A program made the position numbers and the translations under genes. This document shows, one piece after another, positions 9,492 through 20,397 of a stretch of 64,000 nt of DNA. This stretch comes from Streptomyces fradiae ATCC 10745 = DSM 40063 (GTDB lineage Bacteria > Actinomycetota > Actinomycetes > Streptomycetales > Streptomycetaceae), in NCBI RefSeq assembly GCF_008704425.1, contig NZ_CP023696.1, positions 1,970,501 through 2,034,500 on the forward strand. Direction: 5' to 3'. The first letter of the stretch is position 1, and every line of letters begins with the position of its first letter. The notes beneath the pieces are model-generated. The model did not search any database and was not told the origin of the DNA. It was given only the letters and a program-made list of their open reading frames with translations.

Positions 9492-10715
9492 ATGAGTACA
9501 CGGATCGTGGTGGTGGGCGGCGGAACGGCGGGCGCGCGGCTCGCCGAGCGGCTGCCCGTCACCCTGCTCGGCGAGGAGCCGCACGCCCCGTACAACCGGG
9601 TGCTGCTCGCGGACGTCCTCGCCGGCCGGTACGGGCCCGAGGTGATCGCCCTGCCCGCGCCGCGGGGCGGGGCGGTGCGGCGCGGGGCCCGCGTCACCGG
9701 GATCGACCGGGAGGCCCGCGAGGTGCGCTGCGCCGACGGCACCCGGGTCGGCTACGACCGGCTGGTCCTCGCCACCGGCTCCAACCCGGTGCTGCCCCCG
9801 CTGCGCGGCCTGGCCAACGGCCTGACCAACGGCGTGACCGGCGGCCCGGCCGGGAGCGAGGGCGACCGGCTGCCGGCCGGGGTGCACGCGTTCCGCACGC
9901 TCGACGACTGCCTGGCGCTGGGCGCCCGGGTGCGTCCGGGGGCGCGGGCCGTGGTCGTCGGCGGCGGCCTCCTCGGGGTGTCCGCCGCCCGCGCGCTGGC
10001 CGCCCGCGGCGCCGAGGTGGTGCTGGCCCAGCAGGGCGAGCACCTGATGGAGCGCCAGCTCGACGCCGAGGCGTCCGCGCTGCTCCGCGGCCACCTGGCC
10101 GGGCTCGGCGTGGAGGTGCACACGGAGTGCCGGGTGCGCGGGCTGCGGGCGCCGCAGGGCGCGGTCACCGCCGTGGAGCTGGCCGACGGCTTCGTGCTCG
10201 ACGCGGACCTGGTGGTCCTCGCCTGCGGGGTGCGGCCGCGCGTCGGGCTCGCCCTGGAGGCCGGCCTGGACGTGCGGCGCGGCATCGTCGTGGACGACCG
10301 GCTGCGCACCTCCGACCCGTACATCCACGCGGTCGGCGACTGCGCCGAGCACGACGGCCGGCTCTACGGGCTGGCCGGTGCCGCCCTGGAACAGGCCGAC
10401 GTGCTGGCGGAGGTCCTGGCCGGGGGCGACGCCGTCTACCGGGGGACGCGGGCGCTGACCCGGCTCAGCCTGGACGCGCTGGAACTCGCCGCGTTCGGCG
10501 AGCCCGTGCCCCGCTCCGGCGACGACACCGTGCGGCTGGCCGACGCCACCCGCGGCGCGTACCGGAAGGTCGTCGTCCGGGGCGGCCGGCTCGTCGGCGG
10601 CGTCCTCTACGGCGACCTCGGCGCGGTCGGGACGCTCGCCCGGGCGTGGGAGGGCGACGAAGCCCTCCCGGACGCGCCCCTGCTCCACCTGCTCACCCAA
10701 GACGGAGGCTCCTGA
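9492..10715 (+). CDS. NAD(P)/FAD-dependent oxidoreductase of the nitrite/nitrate assimilation operon
   Basis: Two-dinucleotide-fold flavoprotein of 407 aa: FAD-binding VVGGGTAG at residues 7-14, LVLATGSNPVLPP near 90-102, NAD(P)-binding VVVGGGLLGVSAAR near 155-168, and the second FAD motif IHAVGDCAEHDGRLYG near 277-292. It resembles the N-terminal reductase half of NirB or a NasB-type partner, but has no Fe-S or siroheme domain. First gene of the operon, two bases before nirB, with no Shine-Dalgarno and a GlnR-like box upstream. I infer it passes NAD(P)H electrons to nitrate or nitrite reductase, possibly to NasA, which lacks its own reductase module. Confidence 0.8.
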   Translation: MSTRIVVVGGGTAGARLAERLPVTLLGEEPHAPYNRVLLADVLAGRYGPEVIALPAPRGGAVRRGARVTGIDREAREVRCADGTRVGYDRLVLATGSNPVLPPLRGLANGLTNGVTGGPAGSEGDRLPAGVHAFRTLDDCLALGARVRPGARAVVVGGGLLGVSAARALAARGAEVVLAQQGEHLMERQLDAEASALLRGHLAGLGVEVHTECRVRGLRAPQGAVTAVELADGFVLDADLVVLACGVRPRVGLALEAGLDVRRGIVVDDRLRTSDPYIHAVGDCAEHDGRLYGLAGAALEQADVLAEVLAGGDAVYRGTRALTRLSLDALELAAFGEPVPRSGDDTVRLADATRGAYRKVVVRGGRLVGGVLYGDLGAVGTLARAWEGDEALPDAPLLHLLTQDGGS

Positions 10716-10717
10716 CA

Positions 10718-13240
10718 ATGCCGAACACGCGCGGGGCGGCGCACACGCCCACCATCGTCCTCGTCGGCCACGGCATGGTCGGCCAGCGGTTCCTGGAGGG
10801 CCTCGCCGAGCGCGGCGTGACCGGGCGGGCCCGTGTGGTCGTCCTGTGCGAGGAGCCCCGCCCGGCGTACGACCGGGTGCAGCTCACCTCGTACTTCTCC
10901 GGCCGCACCCCCGAGGACCTGTCGCTGGTGCCCGACGGGTTCATGGCGGAGCACGGGATCGAACTGCGCACCGGCGACCCGGCGGTCGCGATCGACCGGG
11001 AGGCCCGCACGGTCACCGCCCGCTCGGGGCTGACCGTCGCGTACGACACGCTGGTGCTGGCCACCGGGTCGTACCCGTTCGTGCCGCCCGTGCCCGGCAA
11101 GGACGCGGCGGGCTGCTTCGTCTACCGCACCATCGAGGACCTGCTCGCCATCGAGGAGTACGCGAGGACGGCGAAGACCGGCGCCGTGGTCGGCGGCGGC
11201 CTGCTGGGCCTGGAGGCGGCGGGCGCGCTGAAGGGCCTCGGGCTCGACACCCACGTGGTGGAGTTCGCGCCCCGGCTGATGCCGGTGCAGGTGGACGAGG
11301 GCGGCGGCGCGGCGCTGCTGCGCACCATCGAGGGCATGGGCCTGTCGGTCCACACCGGGGTCGGCACGCAGGAGGTGCTGGCCGGCCGGGACGGCGCGGT
11401 CACCGGCATGCGGCTGTCGGACGGCTCCGAACTGGCGGCCGACATGGTGGTGTTCTCCGCCGGCGTCCGCCCCCGCGACCAGCTGGCCCGCGACTGCGGC
11501 CTGGCGGTCGGCGAGCGCGGCGGCATCGCCGTGGACGAGCGGTGCCGCACCTCGGACCCGGCGGTGTACGCGATCGGCGAGTGCGCCCTCGCGGCGGACG
11601 GCCGGGTGTACGGCCTGGTGGCGCCCGGCTACGAGATGGCGCTGACGGCCGCCGACGCGATCGCGGGGCGCGAGTCGTCCTTCACCGGCGCCGACATGTC
11701 GACGAAGCTGAAGCTGCTCGGCGTGGACGTGGCGTCCTTCGGCGACGCCCACGGCACGGCCGAGGGGTGCCTGGACGTGGTGTACGCCGACTCGCGGGCG
11801 GGGGTCTACAAGAAGCTGGTCGTGGCGGCGGACGGGACGCTGCTCGGCGGGGTCCTGGTCGGCGACGCGGAGGCGTACGGCACGCTGCGGCCGATGACCG
11901 GTTCGGTGCCGCCCGTGGCGCCCGAGCAGCTGGTCCTCCCGGCGGGCGTGGGCGCGCCGGTGGCCCTGGGCCCGGAGTCGCTGCCGGACGAGGCGGTCAT
12001 CTGCTCCTGCCACAACGTCACCAAGGGCGCGATCTGCGAGCACACGACGCTGCCCGAGGTGAAGAAGTGCACCAAGGCGGGCACGGGTTGCGGCAGTTGC
12101 GTCAAGGTCATCCAGCAGCTCCTGCCGAAGACCGGCGACGGCGGCCTGTGCGGCTGCTTCCCGCAGACCCGCCAGGACCTGTACGAGATCGTGCAGGTGC
12201 TGCGCATCACCTCGTACGCCGAGCTGCTCGACCGCTACGGGCGCGAGGAGGCCAGGGGCGGCGAGGGGTGCGAGGTCTGCAAGCCGACCGTCGCCTCGAT
12301 CCTGGCGTCCCTGTCGCACGGCTACGTCCTGGACGGCGAGCAGGCCGCGCTGCAGGACACCAACGACCACTTCCTCGCCAACATGCAGCGCAACGGCTCC
12401 TACTCGGTCGTGCCGCGCGTCCCCGGCGGGGAGATCACCCCCGAGAAGCTGATCGTCATCGGCGAGGTGGCGCGCGAGTTCGGCCTCTACACGAAGATCA
12501 CCGGTGGTCAGCGGATCGACCTGTTCGGCGCGCGCGTCGAGCAGCTCCCGGCGATCTGGGCGCGGCTGGTGGACGCCGGCTTCGAGTCGGGGCACGCGTA
12601 CGGCAAGGCGCTGCGCACGGTGAAGTCCTGCGTGGGGCAGACCTGGTGCAGGTACGGGGTGCAGGACTCGGTGCGCATGGCGATCGACCTGGAGCTGCGC
12701 TACCGGGGCCTGCGGGCGCCGCACAAGCTGAAGTCGGCCGTCTCCGGCTGCCAGCGGGAGTGCGCCGAGGCCCAGTCGAAGGACTTCGGCGTGATCGCCA
12801 CGGCGAACGGCTGGAACCTGTACGTCGGCGGCAACGGCGGCGCCACCCCGCGCCACGCCGACCTGCTGGCGAAGGACCTCTCGGACGCGGAGCTGGTCCG
12901 GCTGATCGACCGGTTCCTCATGTACTACGTCCGCACCGCGGAACGGCTGGAGCGCACCGCCCCGTGGGTGGAGCGGGTCGGCCTCGACCACGTCCGCGAG
13001 GTGGTGGTCGAGGACTCGCTGGGCATCGGCGAGGAGCTGGACGCGCTGATGGCCCGGCACGTGGCCGGCTACCGCGACGAGTGGGCGGAGACCCTCGCCG
13101 ACCCCGAGCGCCTGGCCCGGTTCGTGTCGTTCGTGAACGCCCCGGAGGCACCGGACCCGTCGGTGCGGTTCGTGCCCGAGCGGGACCAGATCAAGCCCGA
13201 CCTGACCGTCCTCACCCTGGAAGGTGTGTCCGCCCGATGA
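10718..13240 (+). CDS. nirB: Nitrite reductase [NAD(P)H] large subunit
   Basis: Cytoplasmic siroheme nitrite reductase subunit of 840 aa, reducing nitrite to ammonium with NAD(P)H. Domains in order: FAD/NAD(P) reductase (about 10-400, with a GxGxxG-type start at IVLVGHGMVG), a BFD-like [2Fe-2S] region beginning at Cys429 (ICSCHNVTKG, then GTGCGSC), a nitrite/sulfite reductase ferredoxin-like half, and the siroheme/[4Fe-4S] domain with Cys638, Cys644, Cys678 and Cys682. ATG 10718 follows a GGAGG ten bases upstream. The stop overlaps nirD by ATGA. Length and domain order are standard for the family. Confidence 0.95.
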   Translation: MPNTRGAAHTPTIVLVGHGMVGQRFLEGLAERGVTGRARVVVLCEEPRPAYDRVQLTSYFSGRTPEDLSLVPDGFMAEHGIELRTGDPAVAIDREARTVTARSGLTVAYDTLVLATGSYPFVPPVPGKDAAGCFVYRTIEDLLAIEEYARTAKTGAVVGGGLLGLEAAGALKGLGLDTHVVEFAPRLMPVQVDEGGGAALLRTIEGMGLSVHTGVGTQEVLAGRDGAVTGMRLSDGSELAADMVVFSAGVRPRDQLARDCGLAVGERGGIAVDERCRTSDPAVYAIGECALAADGRVYGLVAPGYEMALTAADAIAGRESSFTGADMSTKLKLLGVDVASFGDAHGTAEGCLDVVYADSRAGVYKKLVVAADGTLLGGVLVGDAEAYGTLRPMTGSVPPVAPEQLVLPAGVGAPVALGPESLPDEAVICSCHNVTKGAICEHTTLPEVKKCTKAGTGCGSCVKVIQQLLPKTGDGGLCGCFPQTRQDLYEIVQVLRITSYAELLDRYGREEARGGEGCEVCKPTVASILASLSHGYVLDGEQAALQDTNDHFLANMQRNGSYSVVPRVPGGEITPEKLIVIGEVAREFGLYTKITGGQRIDLFGARVEQLPAIWARLVDAGFESGHAYGKALRTVKSCVGQTWCRYGVQDSVRMAIDLELRYRGLRAPHKLKSAVSGCQRECAEAQSKDFGVIATANGWNLYVGGNGGATPRHADLLAKDLSDAELVRLIDRFLMYYVRTAERLERTAPWVERVGLDHVREVVVEDSLGIGEELDALMARHVAGYRDEWAETLADPERLARFVSFVNAPEAPDPSVRFVPERDQIKPDLTVLTLEGVSAR

Positions 13241-13560
13241 AGCTGGAGATCTCCCACGACGACGACTGGCTGCCCATCTGCGACACGGCCGCGCTGACGC
13301 CCGGCCGGGGCATGGCCGCGCTGCTGCCGGACGGCCGGCAGGCCGCGCTGTTCCGCGACCGCCGGGGGCGGCTGTACGCCATCGACAACCGGGACCCCTT
13401 CACCGGCGCGCAGGTGCTGTCACGGGGCCTGATCGGCTCGGCGGACGGGCGCACGTTCGTGGCGTCACCGCTGCTGAAGCAGCGCTTCGACCTCGAGACG
13501 GGCCGCTGCCTGGACGACGACGCCGTGGCGGTGGCGGTGTACCCGGTCCGCGCGAGCTGA
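13237..13560 (+). CDS. nirD: Nitrite reductase small subunit NirD
   Basis: Rieske-fold partner of NirB (107 aa). It keeps the fold signature GRLYAIDNRDPFTGAQVLSRGLIG and the C-terminal FDLETGRCLDD-type loop, but has no CxH...CxxH ligands, as expected because NirD proteins have lost the cluster. It stabilises or activates NirB. The ATG overlaps the nirB stop (ATGA), so the two are translationally coupled. Its 3' end is duplicated just downstream. Confidence 0.92.
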   Translation: MKLEISHDDDWLPICDTAALTPGRGMAALLPDGRQAALFRDRRGRLYAIDNRDPFTGAQVLSRGLIGSADGRTFVASPLLKQRFDLETGRCLDDDAVAVAVYPVRAS

Positions 13561-13620
13561 CCGGCACGGACCGGCCGGTACGGGGGCGGCCCGCCCGGTC
13601 CGCGCGAGCCGACCGGCACG
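13542..13620. repeat. Duplicate of the nirD 3' end
   Basis: The stretch at 13542-13568 (last codons, TGA and following bases of nirD) recurs at 13594-13620 with a single change that turns the stop into CGA. Period 52 bases, with GC-rich filler between. Confidence 0.85.
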
Positions 13621-13698
13621 GGGACGAGCCGGCGGTGAGGGGGCACGGGCCGGCCGGCCGGTACGGGGGTGGCCCGCCGCGCGGGCGGGCCGGACGGG

Positions 13699-13729
13699 GG
13701 CGGGGGCCGCGCGAGTCGCGGCCCCCGCC
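13699..13729. terminator. Bidirectional hairpin terminator between nirD and the VOC gene
   Basis: Perfect 13-bp stem GGCGGGGGCCGCG/CGCGGCCCCCGCC with a CGAGT loop, placed between the convergent nirD (ends 13560) and VOC (ends 13792) genes. No U-tract. Confidence 0.7.
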
Positions 13730-13791
13730 GCCGCGCGTCACCCCCGCCTCGCGCACCCCCGCCGTACGTGCCCCGCCCGGGGCGCGCCGGC

Positions 13792-14223
13792 TCAGCCCTG
13801 TGCGGCGGCGCCCTGCTCCCCCGCCATCTTCTCGACGTCCATCCACACGACCTCCCAGATGTGGTGGTCGAGGTCCTGGAAGGAGCGGCTGTACATCGCG
13901 TCACCGAACTCCTGCGGCTCGTTGGCCGGGGTGGCGCCCGCGGCCAGCGCCTTGTCGACGAGCGCGTCCACCTCCTCGCGGCTGTCCGCGCTCAGCGCGA
14001 TGATGGCCTCCGTGCCGCTGGAGGCGTCGACGACGTCCTTCTTCGTGAAGTTCTTGAAGAACGGCTCCGTGAGCAGCATCGCGAAGATCGTGTCGCTGAA
14101 GACCAGGCAGGCGGCGTTCTCGTCGGTGAACTGCGGGTTGAAGGAGTAGCCCAGCTCCGTCCAGAAGCCCTTGGCCGCGTCGAGGTCCTTGACCGGCAGG
14201 TTCACGAAGATCATCTGTGCCAT
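13792..14223 (-). CDS. VOC-family (glyoxalase/bleomycin-resistance fold) protein
   Basis: Protein of 143 aa with a paired beta-alpha-beta-beta-beta fold. IFVNLPVKDLDAAKGFWTEL opens the first module, DTIFAMLLTEPFFKNF ends its strands, and YSRSFQDLDHHIWEVVWMD closes the second with the usual acidic/His metal positions. Relatives include PhnB-like and uncharacterised glyoxalases; no substrate is assignable. ATG 14223 follows GGAGAG; the longer upstream frame is low-complexity and was rejected. Monocistronic. Confidence 0.85.
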   Translation of the reverse strand: MAQMIFVNLPVKDLDAAKGFWTELGYSFNPQFTDENAACLVFSDTIFAMLLTEPFFKNFTKKDVVDASSGTEAIIALSADSREEVDALVDKALAAGATPANEPQEFGDAMYSRSFQDLDHHIWEVVWMDVEKMAGEQGAAAQG

Positions 14224-14714
14224 GGCGGGTTCTCTCCATCCTGGTGGGTGCTTACGGAGGGGTAGACCACGGCCGTCACCGGAACTCATCGCCGACGCGC
14301 GGACTTCTTCTCTCCCGGCCCCAGGACCACCCGAGCGGAGCAGCCGGCCCCGGGGTCCGCCCACGGCGCACGCCCCGCACCCCCGGCCCCGGCACCGCCC
14401 TCCACGCCCCGCGCCCCCGCCCCGCGCCCCCGGCCCCGGCGCGGCCTCCACGCCCCGCGCCCCCGCCTCCGGCCCCGGCCCCCGTCGCCGGCCCCGGGCC
14501 GCTCCCGTCGGCCCCGTCCCACCGGCCCCGGCACCCGCCTCCCGCCCCATCTGGACCCGGCGCAGGACCCCGCCGGAGAGCCGACCGGCGAACTCTTCTT
14601 CCCCTTCACCGTTTGTTGCTGCACCGTCAATCCGGGACTCCTAGGTTCCGGCAGCGCGCGACCCCGTCGCCGACCGGCGCGGCGGGGCTGTCACCACCCC
14701 AGTGGAGTGATGAA
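14224..14714. other. 491-bp C-rich spacer with a 23-bp direct repeat
   Basis: No gene supported. 14340-14570 is C-rich low-complexity DNA; the 23-bp word CCTCCACGCCCCGCGCCCCC plus three bases occurs at 14399-14421 and again at 14445-14467. The last 130 bases before 14715 are less biased and probably hold the promoter of the PhoX-like gene. Confidence 0.65.
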
Positions 14715-15872
14715 GTGGAACGTCGTGGTTTCCTGCGCGGAGCGGTCGCGGGCGGAGCGGCCGCCGCCTTCGGCTACACCCTGATGCGGGGCGCGGCCTA
14801 CGCGGCCCCCGCCCAGCCCGGCCCCGGCCCCTACGGCGCGCTCGGCACGGCCGACGCCAACGGCCTCCAGCTCCCGGCCGGCTTCACCAGCCGGGTCGTC
14901 GCCCGGTCCGGGCAGCGGGTGGCCGGCACGTCGTACGTCTGGCACAGCGCCCCGGACGGCGGCGCCTGCTTCGCCGACGGCAGCGGCTGGATCTACGTCT
15001 CCAACTCCGAGATCTCCAGCACGGGCGGCGCGGGCGCGATCCGCTTCGACGCGTCCGGCGACATCACGAGCGCCTACCGCATCCTCTCCAACACCAACCG
15101 CAACTGCGCGGGCGGCGCCACCCCGTGGAACACCTGGCTGTCCTGCGAGGAGGTCAGCTCGGGGTACGTGTACGAGACCGACCCGTGGGGCGTGAAGGCC
15201 GCCGTCCGCCGCGCCGCGATGGGCCGGTTCAACCACGAGGCCGCCGCCGCCGACCCGGTCCGCAAGGTCGTCTACCTGACGGAGGACGCGTCGGACGGCT
15301 GCTTCTACCGGTTCGTGCCGAACACCTGGGGCGACCTGTCCGCGGGCACCCTCCAGGTCCTGAAGGCCGGCACGGCCACGTCGGGCTCGTACACCTGGGC
15401 GACCGTCCCCGACCCGGACGGCTCCCCCACCGCCACCCGCAACCAGGTCTCCGGCGCGAAGCGGTTCAACGGCGGCGAGGGCTGCCACTACGCGAACGAC
15501 ACCGTCTGGTTCACCACCAAGGGCGACGGCCGGGTCTGGCGGCTCAACCTGTCGGCGAGCACCTACGAGCTGGCCTACGACGACTCGCTGGTGTCCGGCA
15601 GCGCCCCGCTGACCGGCGTCGACAACATCACCGGCGCCTCCTCGGGCGACCTGTACGTCGCCGAGGACGGCGGCAACATGGAGATCTGCGTCATCACCCC
15701 GGACGAGGTGGTCGCGCCGTTCGTGCGGATCCTCGGGCAGTCCGGCTCGGAGATCTGCGGCCCGGCGTTCTCGCCCGACGGGCGGCGGCTGTACTTCTCC
15801 AGCCAGCGCGGCACGTCGGGCAGCTCGTCCGGCGGGATCACCTACGAGGTGACGGGGCCGTTCCGCGCGTAG
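14715..15872 (+). CDS. Tat-exported PhoX-like (DUF839) protein
   Basis: Protein of 385 aa starting with a twin-arginine signal (ERRGFLRG, residues 2-9, then an Ala-rich h-region ending near AYA at 32). The mature part is a beta-propeller-like DUF839 domain: NSEISSTGGAGAIRFD, the TPWNTWLSCEE segment, GRFNHEAAAADP, VYLTEDASDGCFYRF, and the C-terminal CGPAFSPDGRRLYFSSQRG. DUF839 includes PhoX alkaline phosphatases that need Ca and Fe; whether this one is a phosphatase is uncertain. GTG 14715 is supported by GGAG seven bases upstream. Its last 31 bases overlap the convergent ArsR-type gene. Confidence 0.85.
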   Translation: MERRGFLRGAVAGGAAAAFGYTLMRGAAYAAPAQPGPGPYGALGTADANGLQLPAGFTSRVVARSGQRVAGTSYVWHSAPDGGACFADGSGWIYVSNSEISSTGGAGAIRFDASGDITSAYRILSNTNRNCAGGATPWNTWLSCEEVSSGYVYETDPWGVKAAVRRAAMGRFNHEAAAADPVRKVVYLTEDASDGCFYRFVPNTWGDLSAGTLQVLKAGTATSGSYTWATVPDPDGSPTATRNQVSGAKRFNGGEGCHYANDTVWFTTKGDGRVWRLNLSASTYELAYDDSLVSGSAPLTGVDNITGASSGDLYVAEDGGNMEICVITPDEVVAPFVRILGQSGSEICGPAFSPDGRRLYFSSQRGTSGSSSGGITYEVTGPFRA

Positions 15873-16870
15873 CGGCGGCGCTCCCGTGCGGGCCGGGTGC
15901 CGCCGTGCAGCAGGGCGGCACCCAGGGGCGTCAGGGTGTGCAGCACGCTGCTGCCCTGGCGCAGGGTGACCACCAGCCCGGCGTCGCGCAGCACCCCGGC
16001 GTGCTGGCTCGCCGAGGCCAGGGACACCCCGGCCCGGCGGGCCAGCTCGCTCGTCGTGCCGCCCTGCCCGATCGCCTTCAGGACGGCCGAGCGGGTGTGG
16101 CCCACGAGCCGGCCGAGCGGCGCCCCGCCGGACTCGCCGGCGCCCGCCGGGGCGTCCGCGTGGGTCACCGGGTAGACGAGGACCGGCGGCAGCCCGGGGT
16201 CGCGGTACATGACGGCCGAGCCCCGGCAGAAGTACGACGGCTGGAGCAGCAGCCCGCGCCCGTCGAGCCGCAGGTCCCGGTCGACGGGGTAGTCGGCCTC
16301 CAGGACGGGTGCGCGCCAGCGCAGCATCGGCGGCAGGGAGGCCAGCAGCTCACCGGCGCCGCCGTCGAGCAGCGCCCGCCCGCGCACCGCCCGGTCGGCC
16401 TCCACCCGCGCCTGGATGTACGTCCAGTACGGCTCGACGGCCGCCCGGTGGTATCCGCGCAGGGCGCCGAGGAGGCGGCTGAACGGCTCCGGGCGGCCCT
16501 CCGCGAGGGCGGCCGTCCACGAGGGCGGGGACGCGGCGGCCGGGCGCTCCGAGGCGAGCACGGACAGCTCGGCGTGGATGCGGTCGGGCGGGGTGGCCCG
16601 GATGGCCTCCAGCGCGGTGTCAAGGCCCTGAAGTCCCTCGGGCGGGGTCAGGAAGTCCGGGAAATAGCCCCGTGTCGGCACCAGCGCCCCCAGCAGTCGC
16701 GTTTCACCGTTCAACCGCGTCCGCGTTTCCGAGCGCCATTCCCCGTAGACCGGCACGCCCCGCCGGTCCCGCAAACGGTGAAAGCTGAGAATCGTTTCCC
16801 ACAGGGCGTCGGGGCGGGCCGCCATCCGGACCCCCGCGAGATCCGCGCCGGTGAAATGTATACGAAGCAC
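15842..16870 (-). CDS. ArsR-like winged-helix transcriptional regulator with large N-terminal region
   Basis: Regulator of 342 aa. The C-terminal DNA-binding domain (about 255-320) contains SELARRAGVSLASASQHAGV and LRDAGLVVTLRQGSSVLHTLTPLG, a typical helix-turn-helix plus wing. The N-terminal 250 residues (starting LRIHFTGADLAGVRM) are the conserved, uncharacterised region of a Streptomyces family of long ArsR-like proteins, not a metal sensor. GTG 16870 was chosen for the GGTGGGGG purine run upstream and the family start. A TTGC-n4-GCAA dyad 15 bases upstream may be its operator. Confidence 0.82.
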   Translation of the reverse strand: MLRIHFTGADLAGVRMAARPDALWETILSFHRLRDRRGVPVYGEWRSETRTRLNGETRLLGALVPTRGYFPDFLTPPEGLQGLDTALEAIRATPPDRIHAELSVLASERPAAASPPSWTAALAEGRPEPFSRLLGALRGYHRAAVEPYWTYIQARVEADRAVRGRALLDGGAGELLASLPPMLRWRAPVLEADYPVDRDLRLDGRGLLLQPSYFCRGSAVMYRDPGLPPVLVYPVTHADAPAGAGESGGAPLGRLVGHTRSAVLKAIGQGGTTSELARRAGVSLASASQHAGVLRDAGLVVTLRQGSSVLHTLTPLGAALLHGGTRPARERRRYARNGPVTS

Positions 16871-16884
16871 TGAACCCCCACCTG

Positions 16885-16896
16885 TTGCATGCGCAA
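16885..16896. promoter_or_regulatory. Candidate operator TTGCATGCGCAA
   Basis: Dyad with TTGC/GCAA arms and a four-base centre, located between the regulator start (16870, minus) and ATG 16919 (plus). This is the size and position of ArsR-type autoregulatory sites. Inference only. Confidence 0.4.
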
Positions 16897-16918
16897 TCAC
16901 CCCCGCCAAGGAGTATGC

Positions 16919-17191
16919 ATGTCATCACAGGTTGTTACCACGGCATTTCAGCCACAGTTGAAACGCCTCGCGGGCGGTGGCCGGGAACCGAAAAGCTGTA
17001 CGCCGTCAGACGGGAAACCTTCGGGACCGAGGTGGCGTGCCGGAAGACCGTGGGGGGCTTCTCACGCCCGGCGGCGGGACCGAAAGGTTGCGGCTCTCCT
17101 GTCTGGCAGGGGTAATGGGGCGCGGTCGGCGGGTGGGGATCCGGTGGCCGCGCTCCGCCCGTTTGTTCGCTTCCGGAAGGGCCGGAATTGA
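16919..17191 (+). CDS. Hypothetical small ORF or gene remnant
   Basis: Open frame of 90 codons beginning MSSQVVTTAFQPQLKRLAG. In favour: an AAGGAG Shine-Dalgarno five bases before ATG 16919, divergent placement from the ArsR-like regulator, and a plausible operator between them. Against: after about codon 21 codon choice no longer favours G/C at third positions, while the frame of ATG 16915 (to 17115) then does, which suggests a frameshift or decayed gene. No family recognised. Most likely a relic of a gene once controlled by the neighbouring regulator; a true small protein is possible. Confidence 0.3.
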   Translation: MSSQVVTTAFQPQLKRLAGGGREPKSCTPSDGKPSGPRWRAGRPWGASHARRRDRKVAALLSGRGNGARSAGGDPVAALRPFVRFRKGRN

Positions 17192-17203
17192 CGCGATGTC
17201 AAT
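17187..17203. repeat. Inverted repeat ATTGAC-n5-GTCAAT
   Basis: Perfect 6-bp arms (17187-17192, 17198-17203) around GCGAT, followed by three TTCAAC words 15-16 bases apart (17223, 17239, 17254). It looks like a protein-binding array, but no gene downstream is evident. Confidence 0.45.
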
Positions 17204-17526
17204 CTCCCGTAAAAGTCCGCTCTTCAACTGGCACGGAATTCAACCGGCCGCAATTCAACAGGAACGCGCTCGTCCGAACGGACCGGCGCACGAGGGAGCC
17301 CCGCGGCCCGAGCGGTCACCCGGCGGTACGCACGGGCTTGGGACGGTACGTCCCGGTACCGCGCACCCGCCCGACGCGAAACGGCGCCACACGGCGCGAC
17401 GCCGCACAGGCACCGGGGAAGACCGGAGAACCGGGAGAGCCCACGGCGCCGGGAGAAGCCCGAGAGGCCAGGCGAGCCGAACGAGCCGGCTATGCCGGAC
17501 AAGCCACACAAGCCCCATCGGCCGGC

Positions 17527-17578
17527 AAAAAGGAGGGACGGGACGGACACCTCCGCACAAAGGTGTCCGCCCCGTCCC
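17527..17578 (-). terminator. Intrinsic terminator of ppdK
   Basis: 18-bp stem 17535-17552/17561-17578 with an 8-base loop; the single mismatch is a G-U wobble only in the minus-strand RNA, which supports that direction. On the minus strand the hairpin is followed by a TTTTT tract (17531-17527). Confidence 0.85.
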
Positions 17579-17685
17579 TTCCACGACCCGGAGCCGCCGC
17601 CGATCGGTGAGGGTCGGGTGACAGACGGCGGCTCCGGTGCCTGTGCCGGTCCCGCCGCGGGGGCGCCGCGGCGGGACCGGACGGG

Positions 17686-20397
<2,712 letters not shown>

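Larger units (their letters stand above)
16871..17534. other. Lower-GC intergenic region without a firm gene
   Basis: About 660 bp with clearly lower GC than the rest of the window, mainly 16870-17270. It holds a candidate operator (16885-16896), a good Shine-Dalgarno followed by ATG 16919, an inverted repeat at 17187-17203 and three TTCAAC words at 17223, 17239 and 17254. From 17270 to 17530 the sequence is GC-rich, repetitive and non-coding in appearance. Confidence 0.6.
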
